64,000 nucleotides of DNA from Candidatus Enterovibrio escicola (GCF_002464935.1 NZ_NBYY01000013.1:62001-126000); one strand, 5' to 3'; counted from the stretch's first letter, positions 40,588-51,100 are shown. Translations and numbers: made by a program. Notes: generated from the letters alone by a model not told the origin.

Positions 40588-43491
40588 ATGATCAATCTAA
40601 CCGTTGATATTCAGGGTATTAACTTAAAAAGCCCAATACCCGTCATGCGAGGCCTTTACGATCTGACACCAGATGAATTGCTACTTAGCCAAGAGTATTA
40701 TGAATCTGAGGTTCGTTCTTACCCTAGGCGTTTACCGCTCGCAATTGCGAAAGCGTCCGGTGTCTTGGTGGAAGATACTCGAGGGCAGGTCTACTTAGAT
40801 TGCCTAGCAGGAGCCGGAACGATTGCTTTGGGATATAACCACCCGGAAATCAATCAGGCTCTGATAGAGCAGCTGAATTCTGGTATTCCCTACCAAACGT
40901 TAGATATCACCACCCCAGCTAAAGATCACTTTATCCGTGAGTTGATGGCATTTTTACCACATACTTTTTCGGAAAATGCCAAGGTGCAGTTCTGTGGCCC
41001 TTCAGGAGCTGATGCTGTGGAAGCGGCAATTAAGCTGGCAAAACAAACCACGTCCCGTAACACCATCGCTGCATTTCATGGTGCCTATCATGGTATGACC
41101 AATGGTACGATGGCGATGATGGGTAACCTTGGTACCAAATCCAGACGTCAAGGTTTAATGGCCGATGTTCATTTTCTACCTTTCCCTTACGATTTACGAT
41201 GTCCGTTTGGTCTACATGGTGAGCAAGGTGCGCGACAGGGATTACGGTATATTGAACGTATGTTGGCTGATGACGAATGTGGCATTCAGACACCAGCAGC
41301 AATTATAGTTGAACCCATACAAGGTGAAGGAGGTGTGATTCCAGCGCCTGTATTTTGGCTTAAGGAACTACGCCGTATCACTGAAGAATATGGCATCTTA
41401 TTGATTTTTGATGAGATCCAGTGCGGTATTGGTAAAACTGGTGCTCATTTCGCGTTCGAAGAATCTGGTGTGACGCCTGATATTTTATGTCTTTCGAAAG
41501 CAATTGGCGGCGGTCTTCCAATGTCACTTCTCGTATTTAATAAAAGAATTGATACGTGGAGACCAGGTGAACATACTGGGACGTTCCGCGGTAATCAATT
41601 AGCGATGGTATCCGGTGCAAAAACAATGGAAATTATACGGCGAGATAATCTTGCTCAACAAGTAAAGATTACAGGTGAATACTTTCGACACGGACTGGAG
41701 AAAATTGCCACTAAGACACGCTGTATAGCGGAAGTTCGTGGCAAAGGCTTGATGCTTGGCGTCGAGATTTGTGATCCAGAAGGAAGTAAAAATAAGTTTT
41801 TCGAACCCTTGTCGGCACCTGAACTGACTCTCTCTATTCAGCGTGCAGCACTGGAGCGTGGACTGATTATTGAAAAAGGTGGGAGAGAAGGTTCTGTGTT
41901 GCGTTTTCTTCCACCGCTGACTATTAGTTTTGAACAAATCGACTTTGCACTTAAGGCATTGCAAAATGCGATTGACTCTCTGGTAAAACCGAAACAATTT
42001 TCTCAGTCTCCGGATACGCTTCAGCAAAACTGGCGTGATCATTTCATCCATACTGGAAATAGCGGTGCCGATAGCTTTGAGATCGCTATGAACCAAAGCA
42101 CACAAGCGTTGAAAAAAATATTTGAGCATACAGATACACCGTATAGCGGTATCGATCCAACGGTACTTGCGGCTCAGATACGCCATGCAAACCTTGGTAA
42201 ATCACCACAACCACTTAGTAATGTTATTGAAGAAACCCAAAAACTGATTGGGGAAAACTCGATCATTGTTCAGCATCCTCATTGTATAGCGCACCTTCAT
42301 ACACCACCTTTGCTACCTGCCGTCGCCGCTGAATCCTTTATTACAGCACTTAATCAATCGATGGATTCTTGGGATCAAGCTAGTGCAGGAACCTTTGTTG
42401 AACAGGAGGTAACCGACTGGTTATGTCGCAGCTTTGGTTTCAGTGATACTGCGGATGGTGTTTTCACTAGTGGAGGAACACAAAGTAATTTAATGGGATT
42501 GTTGATAGCTCGTGACCACGTTGTGAAAGTGCGCTCTGATTGTAATGTACAGAAAGAAGGTTTACCAAATTATGCTAGTAAGCTTCGTGTTATTTGCTCA
42601 AATAACACCCACTTTTCCATGAAAAAATCAGCGGCGTTGCTGGGATTAGGTGAGAATGCGGTGGTGTGTGTGAACACTTATAGTGACGGGAGTATGGATG
42701 TTGAATCAGCAGAAGTGATGTTAAAAGCTTTAGAAGCTGATGGACTGATTCCATTTATGATCATAGGAACGGTAGGTACGACTGACCATGGTGCGATTGA
42801 TAATCTGGATGATGTTGCAAACTTTGCTGAAAAACATGACTTATGGATGCATGTAGATGCTGCGTATGGTGGTGCGTTAATGTTGAGCCGTCACCAAGCC
42901 CGATTAGAGGGTATTAAACGTGCAGATTCAGTTACGGTCGATTTTCATAAGATGTTTTTCCAACCGATCAGTTGTGGTGCTGTGATCCTCAAAGATAAAA
43001 TACACTTTAGTTACATCCGCCATCACTCGGATTACCTCAATCGTGAAGATGATATTTTGCCTAATTTAGTCGATAAATCGATTGCAACAACACGCCGTTT
43101 TGATGCACTGAAGCTTTGGATGACACTACAAAATATTGGTTCGAAAACCTTAGGTTCAATGATTGATTATTTGCTAAACCTAACACAATTGGTTGCTGAT
43201 ATGGTTAATAACCGTTTGCAATTTGAACTTCTGGTCGCACCTTGTTTATCAACTGTATTATTTAGGTATGTTGGTGTAGAAAATGGATACGATCTGGATT
43301 ATCTGAATCGGCAAATTCGTTTAGACGCTTTGGTGAAAGGTCGTGCTGTCGTGGGAGAAACGACAGTGGATGGTAAGGTGGCATTGAAGTTCACATTGCT
43401 CAATCCATGTTTGAGGCTAAGTGATTTTGATCAATTGCTGAATGAATTAGAAAGTCTTGCTGACGATGCGGTTAAGCAAATACAAAATTAA
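40588..43491 (+). CDS. Fused diaminobutyrate aminotransferase / L-2,4-diaminobutyrate decarboxylase
   Basis: A bifunctional 967-residue enzyme that makes 1,3-diaminopropane from aspartate semialdehyde, the first stage of norspermidine synthesis, as in Vibrio cholerae VC1625. Residues about 20-460 are a class III aminotransferase with PLP lysine K304 in CLSKAIGGG. Residues about 480-960 are a group II PLP decarboxylase with K788 in VDFHKMFF and HVDAAYGGAL. Both active sites look intact. It heads a three-gene operon with the dehydrogenase and NspC. AAAGGA lies 12 bases before the ATG. Confidence 0.93.
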   Translation: MINLTVDIQGINLKSPIPVMRGLYDLTPDELLLSQEYYESEVRSYPRRLPLAIAKASGVLVEDTRGQVYLDCLAGAGTIALGYNHPEINQALIEQLNSGIPYQTLDITTPAKDHFIRELMAFLPHTFSENAKVQFCGPSGADAVEAAIKLAKQTTSRNTIAAFHGAYHGMTNGTMAMMGNLGTKSRRQGLMADVHFLPFPYDLRCPFGLHGEQGARQGLRYIERMLADDECGIQTPAAIIVEPIQGEGGVIPAPVFWLKELRRITEEYGILLIFDEIQCGIGKTGAHFAFEESGVTPDILCLSKAIGGGLPMSLLVFNKRIDTWRPGEHTGTFRGNQLAMVSGAKTMEIIRRDNLAQQVKITGEYFRHGLEKIATKTRCIAEVRGKGLMLGVEICDPEGSKNKFFEPLSAPELTLSIQRAALERGLIIEKGGREGSVLRFLPPLTISFEQIDFALKALQNAIDSLVKPKQFSQSPDTLQQNWRDHFIHTGNSGADSFEIAMNQSTQALKKIFEHTDTPYSGIDPTVLAAQIRHANLGKSPQPLSNVIEETQKLIGENSIIVQHPHCIAHLHTPPLLPAVAAESFITALNQSMDSWDQASAGTFVEQEVTDWLCRSFGFSDTADGVFTSGGTQSNLMGLLIARDHVVKVRSDCNVQKEGLPNYASKLRVICSNNTHFSMKKSAALLGLGENAVVCVNTYSDGSMDVESAEVMLKALEADGLIPFMIIGTVGTTDHGAIDNLDDVANFAEKHDLWMHVDAAYGGALMLSRHQARLEGIKRADSVTVDFHKMFFQPISCGAVILKDKIHFSYIRHHSDYLNREDDILPNLVDKSIATTRRFDALKLWMTLQNIGSKTLGSMIDYLLNLTQLVADMVNNRLQFELLVAPCLSTVLFRYVGVENGYDLDYLNRQIRLDALVKGRAVVGETTVDGKVALKFTLLNPCLRLSDFDQLLNELESLADDAVKQIQN

Positions 43492-43562
43492 ATTAAGATT
43501 GATATAATTTTCACATTGCGTTTTTTTATAAGAAAAACTTGCAAGACAAGGACATACATAAA

Positions 43563-44807
43563 ATGGCTATTCTACAAATTGGTGCAGGTAGTGTTGGTTG
43601 GGTAATTGCTCATAAAGCGGCGCAAAACAACGATGTGCTGGGTGATATTACCATAGCGTCTCGTACTGTTAGGAAGTGTGAGGCCATCATTGCCTCAATT
43701 AAAGGACGTAACAACATGAAAGACCCAAGCTTTAAGCTGGAAGCGCTTGAGGTAAATGCAGATGATATTGAGGCTTTGGTTGCACTCATCCATGGTGTCC
43801 AGCCCGATTTGGTCTTAAACGCAGGACCTCCTTGGATAAGTGAAGCCATCATGGAAGCTTGCTATCAAACAAAAGTGTCTTACCTTGATACTTCTGTTGC
43901 AGTTGATTTGTGTAGTGAACACCAACAAGTGCCAGAAGCGTATGATTCACAGTGGATATTTCGTAGTAAATTTGAAGAAGTTGGTATCACTGGTATTCTT
44001 AGTTCTGGCTTCGATCCGGGTGTCGTGAGTGTGTTTGCTGCGTATGCAGTGAAGCATTTGTTTGACGAAATCGATACTATTGACGTGATGGATGTAAATG
44101 CAGGTAATCACGGGAAGATGTTTGCGACTAATTTTGACCCTGAAACCAACCTGCTTGAAATCCAAGGCGATTCGTTCTATTGGGAAGGTGAGCAATGGAA
44201 ACAAGTAGCCTGTCATACTAGGATGATGGAATTCGATTTCCCAGAGGTAGGTATCCACAAGGTGTACTCCATGGCTCATGATGAAGTGCGATCAATGAAG
44301 GAATTTATCCCCGCAAAACGTATTGAGTTTTGGATGGGTTTTGATGATTGTTACTTGAACCACTTTAACTTCATGAAGGATATCGGTTTGTTAAGCCAAA
44401 AACCTATCACATTGCAAGACGGTACAGTTGTTAAACCGTTGAAAGTACTGAAAGCTTTGTTGCCTGAACCGACCTCATTGGCTTCTTGTTACACGGGAAA
44501 AACCTGTATAGGAACTTGGATCCAAGGCATTAAAGAGGGTAAAGCGCGTAGCGTGTTTATTTATAACATTTCAGACCATGAAGTAGCATACAAAGACGTT
44601 GAGCATCAAGCTGTTGCCTACACCGCTGGGATTCCTGCTATCACGTCGGCTCTGCTTTATTTTAAAGGAAATTGGAAAGCTGCCGGTTTGTTCAATATGG
44701 AACAATTTGACCCAGATCCGTTTTTGGAACTGATGCCTTCTATTGGACTCAATTGGGTTGTTAAAGAGCTTGAACCAAAAACGCTCTTAATCAACATTCT
44801 GAAATAA
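43563..44807 (+). CDS. Carboxynorspermidine dehydrogenase (CANSDH; saccharopine-dehydrogenase-like)
   Basis: Condenses 1,3-diaminopropane with aspartate semialdehyde, using NADPH, to carboxynorspermidine. The NAD(P)-binding motif GAGSVGWVIA is at residues 7-16. The sequence LNAGPPW, SSGFDPGVVSVFAAYAVKH and NAGNHGK is typical of the family. I start at ATG 43563 (MAILQIGAG, AAGGA about 8 bases upstream), matching V. cholerae VC1624; a TTG eight codons earlier is possible but less likely. 414 residues. It lies 71 bases after the Dat-Ddc gene and 50 before nspC. Confidence 0.92.
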   Translation: MAILQIGAGSVGWVIAHKAAQNNDVLGDITIASRTVRKCEAIIASIKGRNNMKDPSFKLEALEVNADDIEALVALIHGVQPDLVLNAGPPWISEAIMEACYQTKVSYLDTSVAVDLCSEHQQVPEAYDSQWIFRSKFEEVGITGILSSGFDPGVVSVFAAYAVKHLFDEIDTIDVMDVNAGNHGKMFATNFDPETNLLEIQGDSFYWEGEQWKQVACHTRMMEFDFPEVGIHKVYSMAHDEVRSMKEFIPAKRIEFWMGFDDCYLNHFNFMKDIGLLSQKPITLQDGTVVKPLKVLKALLPEPTSLASCYTGKTCIGTWIQGIKEGKARSVFIYNISDHEVAYKDVEHQAVAYTAGIPAITSALLYFKGNWKAAGLFNMEQFDPDPFLELMPSIGLNWVVKELEPKTLLINILK

Positions 44808-44857
44808 CTTTAGTGATCAAACCCGTGTGTATTTGAATTATAAAACACAGGTCATTT

Positions 44858-46003
44858 ATGAGAAATGAAATGAAGTCATTGCAGTTAAAAACGCCTTATT
44901 TCCTAATCGATGAAAATAAACTGATTAAAAACCTAGAGATAGCTAAGAAACTGAAAGAGTTATCTGGGGTGAAATTAGTTTTAGCACTCAAATGCTTTTC
45001 AACATGGGGTGTATTTGACATTATTAAGCCTTATCTTGATGGCACCACTAGTAGTAGCCCATTTGAAGTAAAATTGGGGCATGAAATGTTCGGTGGTGAG
45101 ACTCATGCGTACAGTGTTGGATATAGCGAAGATGATGTCCACGAGGTTGTAGATATTTGTGATAAGTTAATATTCAACAGCCAGTCGCAGCTGATAGCAT
45201 ATCATCATTTAGTAGAAGGAAAAGCCTCACTTGGGCTTCGTTTGAATCCGGGTGTGAGCTATGCTAAACAGGATTTAGCTAATCCTGCACGGCAATTCTC
45301 TCGCTTAGGTGTTCATGCCGATAATATTGACCCTAAAGTGTTTGCGTTGCTTGATGGAGTGATGATCCATATGAATTGTGAAAACAAAGATGTGGATGTC
45401 TTTCTTCGGTTACTTGATACTGTCTCAGATAAGTTTGGAACGTATTTTAACCAGCTCAAATGGGTGAGCTTAGGTGGTGGTGTGTTTTTTACATGGCCGG
45501 GTTATGATGTCCAAAAACTTGCGAGGGCACTGAGAGCATTTGGTGCTCGACACACTGTACAGCTTTACCTTGAACCTGGTGAAGCAATCATCACTAACAC
45601 GACCGATCTAGTAGTTACAGTGGTTGATATTGTTGAAAACGAAATTAAAACAGCTATTCTGGATAGTGCGACAGAAGCTCACCGTTTGGATACCCTGCTT
45701 TATAACGAACCGGCTTCGATCGTAGAATCTAGTAATAATGGGGAGTACACTTATGTGATGGGAAGTTGCTCATGCTTAGCGGGTGATCAGTTCTGTGTAG
45801 CCAGCTTTGATACACAACTGAACATTGGACAACGTCTTCACATCACTGATAGCGCAGGGTACACTATGGTCAAGTTGAATTGGTTTAATGGTATTCGTAT
45901 GCCTTCAATTTATTGTCAGCGGGAAAATGGAAATATTCAGTTACTAAATTCATTTCATTATCAGGACTTTAAACGCACATTGTCTCAATGGTCTGTAAGC
46001 TAA
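44858..46003 (+). CDS. nspC: Carboxynorspermidine decarboxylase
   Basis: PLP-dependent alanine-racemase-fold decarboxylase that releases norspermidine from carboxynorspermidine. Hallmarks: LALKCFSTW with the PLP lysine, [35 protein letters not shown] and the catalytic cysteine block [12 protein letters not shown]. Very close to V. cholerae NspC. The start may be the ATG at 44858 or the in-frame ATG at 44870, which is nearer to the V. cholerae start. In Vibrio, norspermidine feeds siderophores and signals through NspS-MbaA for biofilm; those genes are not in the window. Confidence 0.94.
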   Translation: MRNEMKSLQLKTPYFLIDENKLIKNLEIAKKLKELSGVKLVLALKCFSTWGVFDIIKPYLDGTTSSSPFEVKLGHEMFGGETHAYSVGYSEDDVHEVVDICDKLIFNSQSQLIAYHHLVEGKASLGLRLNPGVSYAKQDLANPARQFSRLGVHADNIDPKVFALLDGVMIHMNCENKDVDVFLRLLDTVSDKFGTYFNQLKWVSLGGGVFFTWPGYDVQKLARALRAFGARHTVQLYLEPGEAIITNTTDLVVTVVDIVENEIKTAILDSATEAHRLDTLLYNEPASIVESSNNGEYTYVMGSCSCLAGDQFCVASFDTQLNIGQRLHITDSAGYTMVKLNWFNGIRMPSIYCQRENGNIQLLNSFHYQDFKRTLSQWSVS

Positions 46004-46029
46004 AAGGATACGTATTTTGCTCGTTAAGA

Positions 46030-46480
46030 GGAGCTGTTTATCTTTTTTGTATAAAACTTGTTCAATAATACACCGGCAACCACATCAACATATATGTCAA
46101 TGACAGCATTGCTAACGTAATTTATTTCCAATTTATTAGCTCTAGTTGAAACTAGAGCTATATTGTTTAATTCACTCAACGACGCTCTCTACTAAAGGAC
46201 GATATTTATAGAAACTGGTTTATACCCCTTTTCTCAATATATCGCCCTTGACTTCGTTTAGCACTGACGGTCTTTCTACCTTTAACCTCTTCATATTTCC
46301 TGAATAACGTGCTGTTATAACCTTTAACAACAACTATCATGATGCCTTCGGCAAGGTGGTCTAAAAGACTTTCTACATGAATAATATCGTGCTTTCGTCC
46401 CTCCGATAACTTGAAGTTAGATAGGTAATCCGCCAGTATCTACGAAAGATGAATCTTTATCGAATTACCGTCATAGCTTT
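46030..46480 (-). mobile_element. IS5-family (IS1031-like) C-terminal relic
   Basis: On the minus strand, pieces VESLLDHLAEGIMIVVVKGY, FRKYEEVKGRKTVSAKRSQG and LNNIALVSTRANKLEINYVS correspond to the DDE half of IS1031-type transposases (DKGYDSxxxRxxI, NxxKxFRAIATRYDK). Frameshifts and stops; inactive. Confidence 0.55.
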
Positions 46481-46490
46481 TTTCTATTGA

Positions 46491-47248
46491 ACCTGAGCTG
46501 CGAATAAGAAATGAACTAAATGCCAGAGTCGCGATCTGATCGTTTGAAATAAACTATTGACTGCACAAGTCCTTGTGCATGAATAATTTACCTGAATTAG
46601 TTAGTTACACGAAGATGTCCTTGCGCATGCAAGGTGTCCTAGTTCCGCTTAGCTCTTACCTCACTCACCGTCAGGCAAGGCCGACAGGGATTGCCTTTGT
46701 TGATTCATCTAAGCTACAGGTTTATCACAACCTACGTATTCTCAGACATCAGGTTTTTAAAGGTACCGCAAAGAGAGGAAAAGAAACGATGAGGGGTTCT
46801 ACGGTTTCAAATTACACCTCATTATCAATGACCAAGGTGGTATTATCTCAGTCAAAGTGATGACGCTAACGTTGATGATAGAAAGCCTGTATCGGAAATG
46901 GTTAACGAGATTTGGGGGTGTTTATATGGAGACAAAGGTTATATCTCTGGTTCATTGGAGCGGGAACTTACAAACAAGGGAGTGACACTGATAACTGGTA
47001 TGAAAAACAATATGAAACCAAAAGTGATGAAACTTTGAAACCTCCTTATGCTCCGGAAACGATTTATTATTTAAACCGTTTTTGACCAACTAAAAAACAT
47101 ACCCTAAATTGAGCACTCTCGGCACCGAAGTGGGGTGGGCTTTATGGTCAACCTAATTGCTGGATTTATTACTTCTACGTTCCCACCAAGAAAACATAGC
47201 CTTAAAAATCTTCGGCTTGAGAAAGTCGCATTTATACAGATTTGAGGT
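46491..47248 (+). mobile_element. IS982-family element with N-terminal deletion
   Basis: Both termini (ACCTGAGCTG at 46491; GAGGT ending 47248) are present. The transposase reads MNNLPELVSYTKM, so about 80 residues after MNNL are deleted, then LTHRQARPTGIAFVDSSKLQ and LERELTNKGVTLITGMKNN in shifting frames. 758 bases in total. Confidence 0.78.
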
Positions 47249-47299
47249 TATTTATTCATTTTGGCATTTGCTTTCTAATATTAATTTACTTGAATAAAA

Positions 47300-47608
47300 T
47301 TATTCACTGGTAAAATACTCTTTGTTGATTTGAAGTTTACGGCTTTGCAACCAACTTTCTGGTGATGACCCTTGTCCATAGGGGATCTGGTCTACATGAA
47401 AATGCTGATTTTGACGAAGATAGATTAAATTGGCAGCAACACGAAGGGGTTTAAAATGCTTGTTGATGTACAAAGTAAATTTTCCTGCACAAGCGTTGAC
47501 AATGTATGATCCTTTGTCGCTGCGAATCGAGATATAGGGCTTATTAGAAACTGTATATGACCCAAGTAACCAAATACCTGCCTTGTTTGTTAAACGTAGA
47601 AAAGGCAA
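47300..47608 (-). CDS. Hypothetical protein downstream of the J-domain gene
   Basis: A 102-residue frame starting at TTG 47608 (GAGGG lies 12-16 bases upstream, a loose fit). It contains GIWLLGSYTVSNKPYISIRS and SYIVNACAGKFTLYINKHF, suggesting beta strands; no signal peptide is clear. I recognise no family. It lies 45 bases after the J-domain gene on the same strand and could be cotranscribed. The weak start leaves open that it is the 3' part of a shortened gene. Confidence 0.5.
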   Translation of the reverse strand: MPFLRLTNKAGIWLLGSYTVSNKPYISIRSDKGSYIVNACAGKFTLYINKHFKPLRVAANLIYLRQNQHFHVDQIPYGQGSSPESWLQSRKLQINKEYFTSE

Positions 47609-47653
47609 GGGTTGTTATGCCCTCACTAAATGACTACTATGAGATTTAACATG

Positions 47654-48388
47654 TTAAGATAAAGGCTTTTCGTCAATGTTTATATTGGATTCAACAGTCT
47701 TAAAACGAACGACAGAGGGGGAAGGCTCACTAGGCATTTCACTCAACCAACCTAAAAATAATCTCCAGTTGACCTGTTTTCCCTCTATGGTAATAATACC
47801 AATGACTGAAACCGCAGACAACCAGAATTTCCTAGTATACAGTAAAGTACCTGTGCTTTTAGAGTCGGAATTTCGAACGCGTTCCGTTGCTAACACGTCA
47901 CTTTCAGACAGAACCGACCGAATCTCACCTGTGAGTTTCTTTTCCGCCGGTATCGCACCTATTTGGGACAGTAATTGATCCCTCGCATTCTTCAATAACA
48001 AATTTTCTCCTTCTAACTGTGCAACTTTCTTAATGAAATCTGCATTTATCACAAAGTCTTCCTTCGTGTTTAAACTATTCTGTGTCTGATAAAGTTTAAC
48101 TTTAAGTAATTTATTCAATAAAACCAGTTCATTCCGCTCGTTTTTTACTTGTTGAAGTTTTCTACCAAGGGCTTCACATTTTTTAAATGAAGCCGATGTA
48201 GGGAGAATAAGTTGGTGTTCACCTTTACCTATAGAAATTTTCTCATAGGCTTGATGAACGAGCTGCATTAGAACTTTAGACCCTTCTTTGTCTGGATGTA
48301 CACGGGTAGAAAGGAGCTTATAGCGCTGCTTTATTGTTAAAGATGAATCATTAGATGTTGTGCCCAGTAATTGGTTAAACGTGGTCAT
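47654..48388 (-). CDS. J-domain protein with coiled coil and a membrane segment
   Basis: A 244-residue protein. Residues 1-55 resemble a J-domain: YKLLSTRVHPDKEGS carries the HPD tripeptide (about residues 32-34) that stimulates DnaK, followed by a QLVHQAYEKIS helix. The helix before HPD is short, so the domain is minimal. Residues about 65-145 are a charged, leucine-rich coiled coil (LGRKLQQVKNERNELVLLNK ...). RKFWLSAVSVIGIITIEGKQ (about 187-206) is a possible short membrane or hydrophobic segment. There is no G/F region or zinc domain, so it is not DnaJ; a type III co-chaperone is likely. Partner unknown. Framed by IS relics. Confidence 0.75.
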   Translation of the reverse strand: MTTFNQLLGTTSNDSSLTIKQRYKLLSTRVHPDKEGSKVLMQLVHQAYEKISIGKGEHQLILPTSASFKKCEALGRKLQQVKNERNELVLLNKLLKVKLYQTQNSLNTKEDFVINADFIKKVAQLEGENLLLKNARDQLLSQIGAIPAEKKLTGEIRSVLSESDVLATERVRNSDSKSTGTLLYTRKFWLSAVSVIGIITIEGKQVNWRLFLGWLSEMPSEPSPSVVRFKTVESNINIDEKPLS

Positions 48389-48588
48389 GGCAAATTAATC
48401 GCCAACTTTCGTAGAAAATATATCAACGTATAATGCAGTTTCACGTATGAGGATGGTCAACATAACCTGTTTATGTTGTATATTTGATAGATTGATATTC
48501 ATATAAAATACCTATTTTGTACAGGTGATCATTATAGCTACCGTTAATGTTAAATGTTATTTTTCCCCGCATACAAGAATAGTGAAAA

Positions 48589-49832
48589 TCGCCCTACGTA
48601 AGGTGAAATGTAAAACCTATTGGAGCGTTAGCGAGACTGAAGTACACTTTCCTCATCTACTTTTACTATGGAAATGTGCATGACTCATAAACAGTTCAAT
48701 GATAAAAACTGGGTTTATATTGAACAATGATTGGCTGAGGGCTATGCCTTTAGGCATCTTGCCCGAACACTTGGTTGTGCTTACTCCACTATCAGTCGAA
48801 AAATAAAACGCCATATCCTAGATAATTCTCACGGCGTGTACTGTCATCATTTTTCATCACAACAGGGCAAAGAAATCTACTTCACCACACGAACGTACTA
48901 GCTTTCAGCAATATTTCAGAGAGAACCAAGACGGGTAATTCATGAGCGTTCCAGTACATATACGTCACCTGGGTAATGTCACCAAGCCACGTTTGTAGGT
49001 ACCGACCAGGTAAATGACCATTGTGTACCACTTCCTGCTTTCCGTTAGCTTGGAGTGATGTAAAATTATCAAGCAATGATTAAATCTCGGCTTCTATAGC
49101 TCAAGCCAACAACTGCTGTGCGCTTTGTTTCAGTAGTTCATTAAGCGGGTTTTCTAGTTTATGAAGCTCGGTAACGTTACGATTATTGTTCATGCTGTCT
49201 ATTCCTTGTAGGTTGTTGATCTGGCGAGATCAATTAACAGGTTATACCGCATTATTTCCTACCCATATACCAGAAATCACTATAGCTCAAATGAAAAATT
49301 GGCATCAGTGATAAGGTAAAGATAAAAAACGTGTTGGCATTAAGAAATGCCATGATATCGCTGACGAAAAAACAGAGTTTTTTCATTTTGAAATTGACAC
49401 TGTCATCGGGACTGGATACACGTTATTTCTGCTTACCGTGGTGGATAAATCCAATAAACTATGTTGGATCAAAAGGATGCCTAATAAGCAGGCGGGTACT
49501 GTGGTGGAAACGTTTATTAGAATTGTAAATTCCATCTTCTATGACCTAAAAAGTTTCACGGCAAACAACGATGCAGAGTTTGCCGATTATGAGGAAGTTG
49601 CTAAAATTACAGACGATTCCGGCTATTTAGCTAAACTATATTGGTCAAGTAATCGGGGGTTGAATGGGTATATCAATGGTCTGATAAAGAGATTTCTATC
49701 CAAAGGAACTAACCTCAACGAAGTTAGTCATGAATATATTCCCAAGATAAAATACATATCCTCAACACACGTGGTAGATCTAATTTTTGGTATCATCCGT
49801 ATGATTGATGAAATTATGCCTATAACACACTG
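48589..49832 (+). mobile_element. IS30-family relic split by IS256 sequence
   Basis: The left end (CGCCCTACGTAAGGTGAAAT) is at 48589. The N-terminus starts at 48680 (MTHKQFNDKNWVYIEQ, then a stop), and the second half resumes at about 49270 with the DDE region (VVDKSNKLCWIKRMPNKQAG, TANNDAEFADYEEVAKITDD, GLNGYINGLIKRFL). Frameshifted around 49440 and interrupted by an inverted IS256 piece. The right end is replaced by IS5 sequence. Confidence 0.75.
48890..49270 (-). mobile_element. IS256-family N-terminal fragment inside IS30
   Basis: On the minus strand from ATG 49193 one reads NNNRNVTELHKLENPLNELL and, after stops, SLLDNFTSLQANGKQEVVHN and GHLPGRYLQTWLGDITQV. This is the IS256 transposase start, whose VHNxHLPxRxLQT overlap is also the first block of the IS256 relics at 7451 and 12455. 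The three pieces together would make one full gene. Confidence 0.65.
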
Positions 49833-49950
49833 ATCCCAATATTTATTGCAGTCTTAATTTGTTTGCAGGCGAACAGGCATACCGAGTCTTATAACTTTGT
49901 TCATCGCTTTTATATTTGCTATGGCTTCACTAACTTGAACATTGTAATTA
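49833..49950 (-). mobile_element. IS5-family (IS903-like) C-terminal fragment
   Basis: The transposase tail in minus orientation, equivalent to 6800-6946, ending at TTGAACATTGTAATTA and joined at 49951 to an IS982 left end, as at 6946 and 12985. Confidence 0.72.
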
Positions 49951-50817
49951 ACCTGAGTTGCGTATAAGAAATGAACTAAATGCCCAAGTCGAGATCTGAA
50001 CGTTTAAAAAAAACTATCAACTGCATAAGGAGTTGAGCATTGAATAACTTAGACGTTGTTTTCGTCGATGTCGCCAATTTCTACCAGACTTTTATCCCTG
50101 CATGGGAAAAACACCTAATTTCTTTCGGTATAAAACAAAGAAACAAGCCTTTTTGCCTCTCAGTTAGCGAAGTGATGACGATAGTGATAGCTTTCCATCA
50201 ATCGGGGTATCAAGACTCCAAAACCTATTACATCCACTTTGTTTGCCGTTACCTCACCAACAAATTTACTAAATTAGTCAGCTAAACGCGAATGCTCAAG
50301 TTCATACAAAGTGTTCTGGTTCCACTTTGCTCTTACTTCACTCACCGTCAGGTAAGGTCGACAGGGATTCCCTTCGTTGATTCGTCCAAGATACAGGTTT
50401 GTCACAACCTACGCATTCTCAGACATCAAGTTTTTAAAGGTACCGCGAAGAGATAAGAAGGAATGATGGGGTGGATCTACGGCTTCAAACTACACCTTAT
50501 TATCAATGACCAAGGTGGTATTATCTCAGTCAAAGTGACGACGGCTAAGGTAGATGATAGAAAGCCTGTATCTGAAAGGGTTGACGATATCTGGGGTGTT
50601 TATACGGAGATAAAGGTTATATCTTTGGTCCATTGGAGCGGGAACTTGCAAACAAGGGAGTGACACTGATAACGGGTGTGAAAAACAATATGAAATCCAA
50701 AGTGATGAAACTTTGGAACCGCCTAATGCTCCGGAAATGATTTATTATTTAACCCATTTTTGACCAACTAAAAAACATATCCTAAATCGAGCATTCTTGG
50801 CACCGTAGTTGTATCGA
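49951..50817 (+). mobile_element. IS982-family element, frameshifted, right end lost
   Basis: The left terminus ACCTGAGTTGCGTATAAG is followed by a nearly complete transposase, broken by a stop at about 50282 and shifts near 50450 and 50660 (MNNLDVVFVDVANFYQ, GWIYGFKLHLIINDQGG, KGYIFGPLERELANKGV). The last ~80 bases are replaced by an IS30 end. It is the best-preserved IS982 copy here. Confidence 0.8.
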
Positions 50818-50866
50818 TCGTTTAAGATATAACACCTGTGCATCTCACCTAACGGAGGGCGAAAGA
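50818..50866 (+). mobile_element. IS30-family right-end fragment
   Basis: AAGATATAACACCTGTGCAT followed by CTAACGGAGGGCG, the same end as at 2790 and 13134. Confidence 0.65.
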
Positions 50867-51100
50867 ATGGTATCGGTGTCCATCATGCTAGAAACCCTGT
50901 TTCTTAACCATTTTCATGTGCATGCAAAATATATATTTTATATGAATAGCAATGTATTGAATACATACTAGAAATTTTGTTATACCACCTCGATATTCTC
51001 TATTATCACATTATCTTCATTCTTATTCATGTGATGCTAGGTTGTATCTTCATAAAACATCGTGTAAACCATGCACATTAATATTCAATAAAGTATCCAG

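Noticed and set aside
41599-42186. 195-codon minus-strand open frame opposite dat-ddc
   Set aside because: It is a shadow of the fused aminotransferase/decarboxylase gene, whose active-site residues are intact in the plus-strand frame.
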